Part shown: positions 32,953 to 43,318 of the stretch, one piece after another
Numbering within the stretch: position 1 is the first letter of the stretch
How the letters are laid out: each line of letters starts with the position of its first letter
Origin: Benincasa hispida
Lineage: Eukaryota; Streptophyta; Magnoliopsida; Cucurbitales; Cucurbitaceae
Length of the DNA stretch: 64,000 nucleotides
Direction of reading: 5' to 3'
Assembly (NCBI RefSeq): GCF_009727055.1
Contig: NC_052359.1
Coordinates: 22,038,301 to 22,102,300 of the forward strand
Translations under genes and position numbers: made by a program
Notes under the pieces: model-generated
Told to the model about the DNA's origin: nothing
The model's input: the letters and a program-made list of their open reading frames with translations, nothing else
Databases searched by the model: none

Positions 32953-34760
32953 CTACATTAAAGCAATTACTTCTATCTCACTGATTCTTCTCTTCTTCGT
33001 CAAAATATCCTTTAGAAATTTTATGTACTTTGCCATTTGTTCTAAGGCTTCTACAAGTGGGATATCAATATGCAGATTCCTCAGAAGTTCAAGAAAACTC
33101 TTAAATTGCTGCTCATAATTCTTCTTCAGTAAGCGTCTAGGAAATGGTGCTTTCAGCTGCACCGCAGGTTCTCCAACGCTAGACGTGCTTGGGTTCAAAT
33201 GACTTGTGGATTCTGGCATCCATTCTTCTTGATCTTCCAATGCCTTCGGGCGTGTTGTGTGCTCAGTTGAAGGATTGTTGGTTCTTAGGTTCATGCTTCC
33301 TTCTACAAGAGGTCTGCCACTTCGTAATGTCACCGTATGACATTGCTCTTTTCCGTTGCTATTTATTGGTTTTCCGTATTGCTGGGCAAGACTCCTAGCG
33401 GCCAATTCTTCAACTCACTAGCGATTTACCGCACTTGTATATCCAAATTTCTAATGGATGACGCTTGGCTTTTTAGCAATGCGTCGTTCTGGGCGATATA
33501 TTCCTTTAAGAGGTTTTCAAGCAGAGAAGCTAAACTTGACGCATGACTTCCTCTATTAAAGGATTATTGGTGCAGCTGTTGCGATGGCTGGAATCCAGGC
33601 GGCGGTCCTCTATCCAGGATTATAGGTGTTCGAGAATGGGTTGTTTTTAATAAAGCATATCGACTGCGGATTATGTGGGTAATCAGTGTAGGAATGAAGA
33701 TCTCCACAGGCCACACAACTAACCATGGGTTGTACAAATATTTCCACCTGACTTACCTTTTGCGTGTTTGATGCGTTCCCTAGTGATGTAAAAGGTTTGT
33801 CATGGTAGCCACTTATGCAAAAAGCGTGGCTATTGCATTAAAATCAACAAAGTTCACACTCTGAGATCGTCTTCTCCTATCTACTCTTGCGTCATAAGTG
33901 TTATCTACCCATTCCATATTATGCTTAGCGATGCGGTCCAGTATTTCCTTAGCTTAGTTGTAAGATTTGTCCGTGATACCACCAGCTGCAGCTACATCAG
34001 CTACCATTTGAGATGCTCTGTTCAATCTGCCATAAAAGGTTTCCATCTGGACAGTTAAAGGTAGTCCATTGGGGCAATTCTTGGCCAGTCCTTTAAAGCG
34101 CTCCCATGCGGCACTCAAGGTTTCGAATTCTTCTTGCTCATAGTTCATTATTTCTCTTTTCCTCCTTGCATTTGTGGTAGGTGGGAAATATTTCTACATG
34201 AATTTCTCCACCAACTTTTCCCAAGTCATTATCTCCCTAGACTCCAAAGAACTCAATCATTGCTTTGCATCTTCGCGCAGAGAATATGGGAATAAAGATA
34301 GCCTGATAGCTTCTGGAGTTATCCCAGGAATCACAAACGAGTTGCACGTTTCCAGGAAACGTTTCATGTGGGCTTAAGGGTCTTCTCCACGAGCACCCCC
34401 AAACTGGCCAATTGTTTGAAGCATTTGTAACATCACAAATTTCATCTCAAATCGTGTCCCATCTGGCGTTGGATATATGATCCCTGGTGAGAAATCATAC
34501 AACACAGGAGACGCATACTCCCACATGGGATGCATACTACTGTTTGACATTATGATAGGATTTTGAGTAGCGTGGGCTAGCTGTTGAGCTAAGTTATGAT
34601 TTAATTTCTCGTTCGCCATTTGTTGTTGCCTGATTTGCTGTCTGAGTAGTTGTTGCCTTAACCTACGACGATGATTAGATGGATTTCTTCGTCGGAAGGT
34701 CCTTTCAACTTCGGGGTCATATACGAGTTCAGGAATGTTTTCCCTTCTCATAAACGTTTA
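32953..34760 (-). pseudogene. Gypsy element C: gag
   Basis: The gag starts near the ATG at 34749-34751 with a basic Arg/Gln-rich N-terminus ('RRRNPSNHRRRLRQQLLRQQ'). It continues through Retrotrans_gag residues ('RFLETCNSFVIPGITPEAIRLSLFPYSLREDA' around 34270-34370, 'AAWERFKGLAKNCPNGLP' near 34080, 'QMETFYGRLN' near 34030, 'GITDKSYN' near 33955) to a C-terminal part with 'CHTVTLRSGRPL' (33305-33345). In-frame stops occur near 34375, 34190 and 33950. Domain order and motifs fit the Athila lineage. It follows the primer-binding region by about 95 nt. Confidence 0.87.
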
Positions 34761-34851
34761 CAAGCTTCGACTTAGCTCGTAATACTCCCTCGGTTGTAAG
34801 TTTCCTACAAAAGATACAAGCAAAATTTCTTGTTAGTTTTTTTGCTAAATC

Positions 34852-34873
34852 CCTAGCAACGACGCCAAAAACT
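34852..34873 (-). other. Primer-binding region of gypsy element C
   Basis: The minus strand directly after the 5' LTR reads AGTTTTTGGCGTCGTTGC followed by TAGG, a slightly mutated form of the gypsy primer-binding motif also seen at 14066-14094 and 50286-50307. Confidence 0.78.
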
Positions 34874-36366
34874 TGTTCGTTCAATTCATGATGCAAGCTT
34901 AGGAGTGTATTGTATGAAGAAATTGGAAAAAGCGTGCAAATGTGAATGATGTGTTGCTGATGCGTTAATGATGCGTGAGGGGATGCGTGACACTCCTCTT
35001 TGCGTTCAAGTTTTTCTAAATCAAATCCAAGTATAAATCCAATTCAAGTTCCTGGTAAGTCCAGGTCGAACTCAGGGATTTAGAATAAAGCTAATGCAGA
35101 GCTTGCGTTGTAGCTAATGTAGAAGTATCTTAAGTGAATGCAGAATGAGTTATCTATACTAAGTTTTCTATGTGCGTGCAAGAAGGTACAAAAAGGTCAA
35201 GTAAAAAACAAGGGGTCGTGTGAAAATGGTGCAGTGCAAGGGATATGCATCGATTTTAGTGGTGTACACGTACAAGAATGTGATGCGGATGGAAATGACT
35301 TGTTTATCTCTGTAAATGCATTAGATTTCTGCTTACTTTCTATTCAGCACTTCTCAATGCAAATGCCATACAATTTCCTATCTCTAGGATGTATGTGTTA
35401 GTCACATAATGCAATAAAACACTAGTGCTTCTATCTCTAGATGAACCAAGCGTTTCTAACTTAATGCTTGCTTGCTTATTCTCTCGAATAATTCAAGCTA
35501 AAGTAGCTTTTACGAAGTGATTCAGTTGGCTTAGGCGTTTAGAAATGGACTTTGCATGAAGTTATAGATGCATCTAACGTAAAGCAAGAAATAAACAGTA
35601 GTGAAGTGTAGTAGATCAAATATGTGAATTCATAAAGAAACCGGTTGTCTTTACAAGATCAATACTCAATCAAATGAGATGAAGAGAATTAGAATTGGGA
35701 TGAAAAAAAAATAATCAAGCTGCAGAATATAATCTCTTGTCTTCTTTGGCTCAATTTAAATTCGTGTACAACCAACTTATAGAAGAAATGGAAGAAAATT
35801 ATCTCTCGAGCTAAGCTTTCTCGACTCCTTGATCGACGGTGGGGATGGATCTCTTCCTTCTTGTGTTCTTCTTGTCACAGCAGCACAACTCGAAGTCTCT
35901 AAATTTCATAATTATACAAAATGAGCTAATCCTTTCGTCTTATGGGATTTCTTCTATTTATAGTCATTGTTCTTCATCAGCTTGATGATGGGGCTGCATT
36001 AAATTCCATACCCTAGTCAGCCGCCTGACACTCAGAAACTTTTCAGATGCCGCTAGTTGTAGATGCCCATGCTTGCAGGTGGTGATTTGACATAAACAGC
36101 CTAATCAATGAATCTTTCTTGCGTTGAAAACCTTCGACGCATGCCTATGCGTTGACGTTGCCTGCGACACTTAGAATCTTTGTTGAATTCCTGCAATATT
36201 ATGTGTTAGTGACATAGCTTTTCAGTAATAAACACTCTTTTGTATGAGTTTGGTAGTGTTTGAGTAATTCCATGCGTTTTCTCTAAGAATGATGAGATTT
36301 TATCATTAAAAACCTTAACTGTTCCAACTTTTGAGAGATAATAACTTGTATTTCTACAAGTTATCA
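34874..36366 (-). repeat. 5' LTR of gypsy element C (1493 bp)
   Basis: It starts TGTTCGTTCAATTC and ends ACAAGTTATCA on the plus strand. It is collinear with 10095-11117 plus 15845-16327. A palindromic TATA-like CTATTTATAG lies at 35954-35963. The downstream duplication is GACAC at 36367-36371. The 87-codon ORF (35138-35401) has a counterpart in the other LTR, so it reflects repeat sequence rather than a gene. Confidence 0.9.
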
Positions 36367-36371
36367 GACAC

Positions 36372-36391
36372 CAATCCCAACAATCTCCCAC
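36372..36391 (-). repeat. First bases of the E 3' LTR and the E polypurine tract
   Basis: 36372-36382 (ending CCCAACA) is the remaining terminus of the E LTR that continues at 10094 to the left of element C. 36383-36391 reads GTGGGAGAT on the minus strand, the polypurine tract, as in element A. Confidence 0.8.
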
Positions 36392-36449
36392 TTGTCCTAA
36401 TGCCTCAGGAGACTAATGTACAATACAATATAAAACATGTACAAGGGCA

Positions 36450-37074
36450 TACCCTAGTATCATCTCCCACTTGCCCTAAACAAGATGCAGCATATTCCAA
36501 AGACCCAGGTTCTCCAGCTGACCCTCAAACACTTTAGCCGTGAGAGCCTTTGTAAAGGGATCAGCAACGTTGTGCTCCGACGTGATCTTCGTGACTATCA
36601 CATCACCGCGATGCACAATCTCCCTAATCAAGTGGTATTTTTGCTCTTTATGCTTACCCCGATGATGACTCTGAGGTTCCTTTGAATTTGCCATAGCCCC
36701 GCTGTTATCACAATACAGAGTGATAGGCAAATCTATATTTGGAACAACTTCCAAATCTAAAAGGAATTTCCTTAGCCAAACAGCTTCCTTAGCAACTTCA
36801 CAAGCAGCTACGTATTCAACTTCCATAGTGGAGTCCGTGATGCATCCTTGCTTGATGTTTCACCACACTACAGCCCCTCTATTTAGAGGGAACACTGACC
36901 CTGATGTCAATTTGTGAGAATCTCTATCGGTCTGAAAGTTAGAGTCCGTGTATCCTGTAAGGATTAGATCCTTATCTCCATACACGAGCATGTAGTCCCT
37001 CGTTCTCCGAAGATACTTGAGGATCGTCTTGACCGCCGTCCAGAGATCAAATCCTTTACTTATTGAGTAGGATA
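36450..37074 (-). pseudogene. Copia element E: RNase H region
   Basis: Minus-strand frames carry 'DYMLVYGDKDLILTGYTDSNFQ' residues (36950-37010), 'SGSVFPLNRGAVVW' (36865-36910), 'MEVEYVAACEVAKEAVWLRKF' (36760-36826), 'LPITLYCDNSGA' (36700-36730) and 'NVADPFTKAL' (36530-36560). The frame changes at about 36830-36860 and the usual 'TMEAEY' is VEVEY-like. Between 37050 and 37080 about 270 bp of RT expected from element A are absent, so there is an internal deletion. Confidence 0.87.
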
Positions 37075-38320
37075 TCATTTCTTAATGTTAGTCAGATACC
37101 CTACATCATTCCCAATGAGTAGGATATCATCCACATACGATACCAAGAAAGCTACTGAGTTGTTAATGATCTTCTTGTAAACACAAGGCTCATCAACATT
37201 CTGATCAAAGCGAAACAAATTGACCACAGTATCAAATCTGATGTTCCAAGATCTAGATGCTTGTTTCAACCCATAAATGGACCTATTAAGCTTGCAAACT
37301 TTTTGTTCTTGATCTGGAACTATGAACCCCTCTGGTTAAGTCATATAGATGGTCTCCTCAAGATTACCATTAAGAAAAGAAGTCTTGACATCCATTTGCT
37401 ATATTTCATAATCATAAAATGTGGATATGGACAGGAGAATCCTGATAGACTTGAGCCTGGCAACAGGTGAGAAAGTTTCCTCATAGTCAACTCCCTCAAC
37501 CTGGGTATAACCCTTTCTTAAAAGACAACAGATCCTTGACCCCATCATTCAAAATGACGTTTTGGGCTTCAGTCAAACCCATGTAGTGATCCGGTGGGTT
37601 CATAACCCTCACNAGGAGAATCCTGATAGACTTGAGCCTGGCAACAGGTGAGAAAGTTTCCTCATAGTCAACTCCCTCAACCTGGGTATAACCCTTTGCC
37701 ACGAGTCGAGCGTTAAAGGTCTGCACCTTTCCATCTACACCTCTCTTTCACTTATAGATCCACTTACACCCAATAGGTCTTACCCCATCAGGCGAATCAA
37801 TAAACTCTCAGACGTTATTAAAATACATAGACTCCATTTCTTGGTTCATGGCCTTAACCCATTCATCTTTGTCAACATCCTCCATTGCTTTCTTAAAAGA
37901 CAACAGATCCTTGACCCCATCATTCAAAATGACGTTTTGGGCTTCAGTCAAACCCATGTAGTGATCCGGTGGGTTCATAACCCTCACACTACGTCGAGGC
38001 ACTCTCAACTCTTCAGCTGGTTGACTAGATGTTCCGACCTCAACAACTCTTGTTGATTTGTCAGCCTGTTCAACAACTCTTGATAAACCCTCAGCAGTCT
38101 TAGTCTCACTAGAAATCTCAAGCAAAATGAGCTTACTTTGTGGCTTATGATCCCGGTTGTGGTCTTCTTTCAAGAAGATAGCATTTGTAGAAACAAACAC
38201 TTTGTTCTCACTCAAATCATAGAAGTATCCATCTCTTGTTTCCTTGGGGTAGCCTAAAAAGAGGCAAACCTTCGAACGCGGTTCCAACTTCTTTGGGTTA
38301 GCCACTAGTACATGTGTCAA
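37075..38320 (-). pseudogene. Copia element E: reverse transcriptase region, rearranged
   Basis: It contains the RT box 'VSYVDDILLIGND' (37110-37150), 'NIRFDTVVN...DEPCVYKKI' (37160-37250), and upstream '[33 protein letters not shown]' residues (37620-37725). The linker from integrase (37808-38320) has 'SKVCLFLGYPKETRDGYFYDLSE' and 'VFVSTNAIFLKEDH'. The region 37501-37700 contains out-of-order copies of neighbouring sequence joined at an N (37613). Frameshifts are frequent; no functional enzyme can be read. Confidence 0.85.
37501..37700. other. Out-of-order duplicates joined at a single N
   Basis: 37513-37612 repeats 37893-37987 essentially base for base, and 37614-37700 repeats 37433-37510. 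The two copies meet at an undetermined base (37613). This pattern fits a scaffolding or gap-closing error rather than biology. Confidence 0.85.
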
Positions 38321-38982
38321 ATAGCCCCAAATCCTGAAGTGGCATAAACTACCTTTATGGCCTCTTCATAACTCAAAAGGTATTTCAGAAACACTTTTTG
38401 AGGGAACGTTGTTCAGGATATAGCTTGCAGTCTACACTGCAAAATCCCAAAACGAGTCTAGAAGATAAACATAACTCATCATAGATCGAACCATGTCCAA
38501 CAAGGTTCTCTTTCTCCTTTCCGATACACTATTCTGCTGAGGTGTACCAAGGGCCGAGAGTTGGGACGCAATCCCATGTTCTATCATATAGTTCTGGAAG
38601 TGGAGGTCCATATACTCTCTATCACGATCAAATCATAGTGTTTTTATCTTCTTACCTAATAAGTTTTCAACTTCAGCCTTATACTCCTTGAACTTGTCAA
38701 GAGCTTCAGACTTATGTTGCATAGGTAGAGATACCCGAATCTTGAATAAACATCTATGAAAGAGATGAAATATTCATACCCACCTCGAGCTCTAACATTC
38801 ATCGAACCACAGAGTTCTGAATGTACAAGCTTCAAGGCTTCCTTGGCTCTGTAACCTTTTCCAGTAAAAGGTCCTTTGGTCATCTTGCCTTCGAGGCATG
38901 ATTCACACACCGACAAGGAGTTTTCTTCTAAACTCTTTAGAAGTCCACTTTTCACAAACTTCTCAATCCTACTAAGGTTGAT
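38321..38982 (-). pseudogene. Copia element E: integrase
   Basis: From right to left the minus strand encodes 'CESCLEGKMTKGPFTGKGYR' (38845-38915, the Cys pair of the zinc region), 'LVHSELCGSMNVRARGGYEYFISFIDVYSRFGYLY' residues (38735-38840; the usual HxDLCG is HSELCG), then core motifs near 38590-38640 and 'LSALGTPQQ' near 38540. It is fragmented after about 38650. The His half of the zinc region is on the far side of the solo LTR (ends at 40638). Confidence 0.85.
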
Positions 38983-38987
38983 ATGAC

Positions 38988-40632
38988 TGATGCATTATTT
39001 TATTGAATGAAAATATGGATGATATGCGTTGATGGAATTGCATTGTGCACTCAAGTTTCCCCAGCGGAATTCAAGTGTAAATTCCTCTGAGTTTCCTGGT
39101 AAGTCCAGGGTTGAACACAGGGACTTGTGAACATAGATTACGTTGATAATTTTTTATGAAAACTTTGCGATAACCGGGAAAATAAATAAAGTGTTTGGTT
39201 GTTGATTGCATTGATTAAAAATAAATAACAAATGCGGCAGAGTTTGAAAAGAGTTGGTAAGCGGGAAATGCAATGAATATGCGGTGAACGGGTTGAGAAA
39301 GATTTCGGCTAACACTCCCTAGAATGTGTTCATACTTGCGATCATGCAACATGCATACAATAGTAAACCACCTCTCAGTGCGAATACCACGGCTTCTAAG
39401 GCTAGAACGCATGCGATAAATATGCAATAAGTCTACAGGGTTTACACATAAATCTCTATTCCTATTTATGTGATGACAAGATGACATCCACACAAATATG
39501 CAACCACATAATATCATTCCTATTCCTAGGATGCATGCAATGCAAGTCGATAAACAAAGCTTATCTCTAAGTCCCTATCTCTTGTTTATACAAGCCTAAT
39601 CTTGCTCTTTCGAGTCCAAATTCTAATCTAGCTCTCTCGAGACATTAGGTTCTTTCTTTAGACTCTCTCTCGAGTAACTCTAAAGGGTATTTTGCACAGC
39701 ATAAAACAAGACAATCGCAAGCAATGAACTTCCTACGTCATGTTAGCTTAGTTCTTCTCAACCCATTCAACTAGTTTAACTACTCATGCGTATTAAGAGA
39801 GTGAGCATATGTAGAAATAGAACTTCCATTGTATAGATATGAAGATGAAGTATAAAATAACAACATAAGTATAATAAAGAGCCTGGTACCAATTTCTTGC
39901 TGTCAGACGTTTATACTGTTTCTACTCGTGCTCTAAAGATGAAAGTCGGCCCGCTCTCTGCTCTTAAGCCCTAAGGTTCTCTCTCGAGTTACCCTAGGCA
40001 ATCTCTGGCACCACCACTCTTCTCTTGCTCTGCCGTAAAATGGAAAAGAAAATTATGAACAGAAGCAATTAGTTAACTCGTCAACCGATCAACCCCTTTT
40101 CTGAAGAATGCACTTGGTATTTATAGGGCATCAATGGTGAAAGGCGGCTTCTCTTTTCCGGTTGTACAGATGGGATAGCTTTAATTCCTGATTGACGCGC
40201 GGAATGATTGTTACTGATAAAGCTGAATGTATTTTGTGACCGTTATCAGCTGTCAACTTAATTTGGATTCGACTATCATCAACTTTCTGCCTCATCGCTC
40301 TTAATTGGCCTTTCACCCAGATGCGCCCACCATGTTGCGCTGACCAAGTTGCGGCGATCCTTCTCGGGTGAATGTTTGCGAGCACGATCAACGCAAAGTC
40401 TTACGGTGAAGTTGCGCTCGACCTATAATTTCCTATGATCGCAATCTTGCATTGCGTTAACGCATATTCTGCACAAAAATACAAAAAATAAATAGTTCTA
40501 ATGCGCTGAACGCACGTCCGCAATATTATAGAATTTATGCTTAATGAACGCAATTTAACATATTTTATCAATGCAATCCAACATTGTTTAATAACTTAGC
40601 ACTATGATAACGTGCCTTTCTACCCATTATCA
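38988..40632 (-). mobile_element. Solo gypsy LTR (1645 bp) inside the integrase of element E
   Basis: Plus-strand ends are TGATGCATTA and CCATTATCA. ATGAC is duplicated at 38983-38987 and 40633-40637. It is the same family and orientation as the LTR of element D (14095-15844). A TATA-like box TATAAATA lies on the minus strand at 40118-40125. The family signature 'CCTGGTAAGTCCAGGGT' is at about 39099-39115. It splits the zinc-binding region of the host polyprotein between the HxxxxH and CxxC parts. Confidence 0.92.
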
Positions 40633-40637
40633 ATGAC

Positions 40638-41206
40638 CTAACCTTAGATGCCAAATATGGGCGTTTTTCTTAGGAGAAACCTTTAGTCTTTGAGCTGTTG
40701 TAGCCGTACTGAACATTTCAATGTTAAACAAGGCTTTTATGACTAACGGCCTTAGTACATATAAGTTACTTTCCATTGAACCATAACCAATCTCCGTTCC
40801 ATTCTTGAAAATAAAAACTTTATTCTCATAAAAAGAGACTGTGTATTCTTGTTCAATGAGACAAGAAACCGAGATCAAGTTCCTCTTAATATGAGGAATT
40901 ACGAAAACATTATCCAATAATAGATAACGTTTCTTGTCAACAATTAACTTCAGCCTGCCTACTGCAACAGTTGAAACACCCTCACCAATACCGACTCGTA
41001 GAATCATCTCTCCCTGTGGCAACGTTTGCCAGGAACTGAATCCTTGGTAAGAGGAACTGACATGATTGGTAACCCGAATTTAAGATCCAGGAAGAATCAT
41101 CATTCTCTACCAAACATGTCTCCAAGACCAATCTGTCTTTCCTTCTCTTTTGGAGAGTAGTGGGATCAGTGTCAGAACAACTGACACTACTGGTTTTGTC
41201 ATCCAT
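40638..41206 (-). pseudogene. Copia element E: end of gag, protease and GAG-pre-integrase
   Basis: The minus strand has 'DDSSWILNSG' near 41075-41105, where copia proteases have D-S/T-G; the catalytic Asp is Asn here. A frame change near 41020 leads into 'LLLDNVFVIPHIKRNLISVSCL' residues and the zinc-region His pair 'HIWHLRLGH' at 40638-40665. This links gag to integrase in the usual copia order. The D-to-N change alone would abolish processing. Confidence 0.82.
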
Positions 41207-41230
41207 CCCTTTGTGCTCGAAAAGTAAGAA

Positions 41231-41644
41231 CTAACGTTCAAACAAATCTTGCAACGAGCCCATGATCTCGCGTGCAATGATCATGTGTTCAACCCTTTTG
41301 GCCAAAACATCAGGTATGTTAGCCAAAATGTGAAGTCGAGCCAAGAAATTAGCCTTCATCCACACCTCATATTCATTGCAAACACTTCGTGGTGCATCAA
41401 GGGTCGAGACTTGAGGACACTCCTCAACCATGACAAAATCGAGGTCATTGACCATGAAATACGTTTTACACGATTCTTTCCACTGTATATAATCGGTCAT
41501 ATTAAAAGCACTAAATGGAAATACTAACGAGTTGCTAAAAAGAAAAACACATTGACCTACGTTAGGTTTTAAACAAATACCCGTTGTGAAACAAACAACA
41601 TCCAAAAAGGTTTTAGAAAAACTAATATGAACCCTGTGTGACAT
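41231..41644 (-). pseudogene. Copia element E: gag N-terminal region
   Basis: The minus strand encodes a copia gag (UBN2/DUF4219-like): 'MTDYIQWKESCKTYFMVNDLDFVM' (from about 41500), 'VWMKANFLARLHILANIPDVL' (41290-41360) and 'IIAREIMGSLQDLFER' at the end. The internal Met at about 41498-41500 is the more natural start; the upstream 48 codons look like leader. It ends at 41231 by a frame break before the nucleocapsid part. Gag would assemble the RNA-packaging particle. Confidence 0.8.
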
Positions 41645-43313
41645 CTAGTTTCACAATGACGCTTCGAAGGTTTAGGACAAAAGTCGCCGAAGGGAGGTCA
41701 ATTATCCCTCCTCTGAATTGAGAAGTTCTCAACCAGTCATTAATACCATAACAACTCTTGCTTCTATAATGACTAGCCATCATTGATTTGGCCAAGAGAT
41801 CATTAACTTATTTAACAATCTCCCGTAAGTGTGACCCACCATTTTAGGCCCTAAAGATCCGCCCCAAAAAGCCAGTCCGAAGGGAAAAAATCCGATTGGG
41901 GCAAAACCTAAAGCGACCCTATCCATTTCTGAAGTCACCTTGATCTTGACCAACTGCACAAAACCCATCTAAAGGGGGACGCTCCCAGGGCGTCGCGAGG
42001 GAGTACAGAATGATCTCATGATGTGAACCAATGACAGAGACCATAGGACGTGTTGGCACACACCCTTCACCCACTAATAAACACTATCTCCGTCCACCTT
42101 GATATTGACTCATGCAAACACCATCCAAAGGGGGATATTCCCAGGGCACCACGAGGCCAAGCATGAATCTCACGGTGTGAACATACAGGGAGAAACGTGA
42201 GTGGAATCATAGACATATCAAATACATCTCTTCCTCCCAATGAGTATTTTATAACCTAGGGTTTAGTTGACTTAGAAAAAACATGGTTAAGGATTTTAAC
42301 TAAGTGACTTTTAGGTTTGCCCAAGCGTAACTTTTACCTTGGATAGTTAAATAACTTTTGATCATCATTTATTAAACTCTTTAATGAAGTCTTTGAAAAA
42401 TCTATCTAATTCACCTTTCCAGGTAGGTTTCCAAGTAGGAATGTTACATTTCTGTCAACTTAAGAACCCCAGCCTAGACAGAACCCGCCTTAGAAAAAGT
42501 CCCATATAGATAGATTTTAAAAAATTTAATCTTTTATGCCAATCAATTTAATCCTATTAAACCGATTTTAAAAGATAATCTAGGTTACTAAACTCTTTAG
42601 AACCATTTTAACTTAGATCTATCTCAATCCAATTTTAAAACCCTTTTAAAAAACTTGAGTTCACCCTAAGTCCGCATGCAACTCTTTCTTATTGATTTTA
42701 GTTCTAATTTCCTTTATAACACTTATAACGAAACAACCAAAACCACAATGCAAAGCTAAGACATGCAAGGCATTCATAACGATTATAAACAGCCTAAGTG
42801 TCATGCTCAATGCATTGTTCATTCATTGCTACTTCTTTTATATAACACTTATACAAAACAACAATGAAACAAGCACAACATGTTTCCATTCACCCTTAGA
42901 CTATAACACTTATAATAAAAGGATGATGCATGATAATGCTCACTGCATGGAAAATATAACTCTTATATTTCATAATGCATGCACATGCTTTCAAGTAATT
43001 TCTTCATGCTAGATTATAACATTTATAATACATGATGTATGAATAACTGCACAACTTAAGGTGGGTTTTTAAACTATCTGTCAAACACTTTGCCATATAA
43101 ACACCATACATCACACGTATAATAAAAAAATGTTGATGAACCAGGTAAAATTGCCTTAAATCCACAAAAAAATTAAAGTTAACTATTACAAACCAAGGAG
43201 TCTCTGGTTCAAATAGGCGAACCGAGTATTGAACCATCCGGGCAAAGCAATGCGTCTCCAACCATCGTGTACTAAACTCCCCGCGGTCGTCTACACAAAA
43301 GAACAAACACTTC
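41645..43313 (-). other. Untranslated leader of copia element E, left portion
   Basis: No credible ORF. It includes a segment with 'CTCCCAGGGCGTCGCGAGG' and related repeats (41970-42170), and an A/T-rich portion with many 'ATAACACTTATA' motifs (42710-43040). The second half resembles 26300-26700. It is separated from the primer-binding site by the solo LTR at 43319-45803. Confidence 0.55.
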
Positions 43314-43318
43314 GCTCT

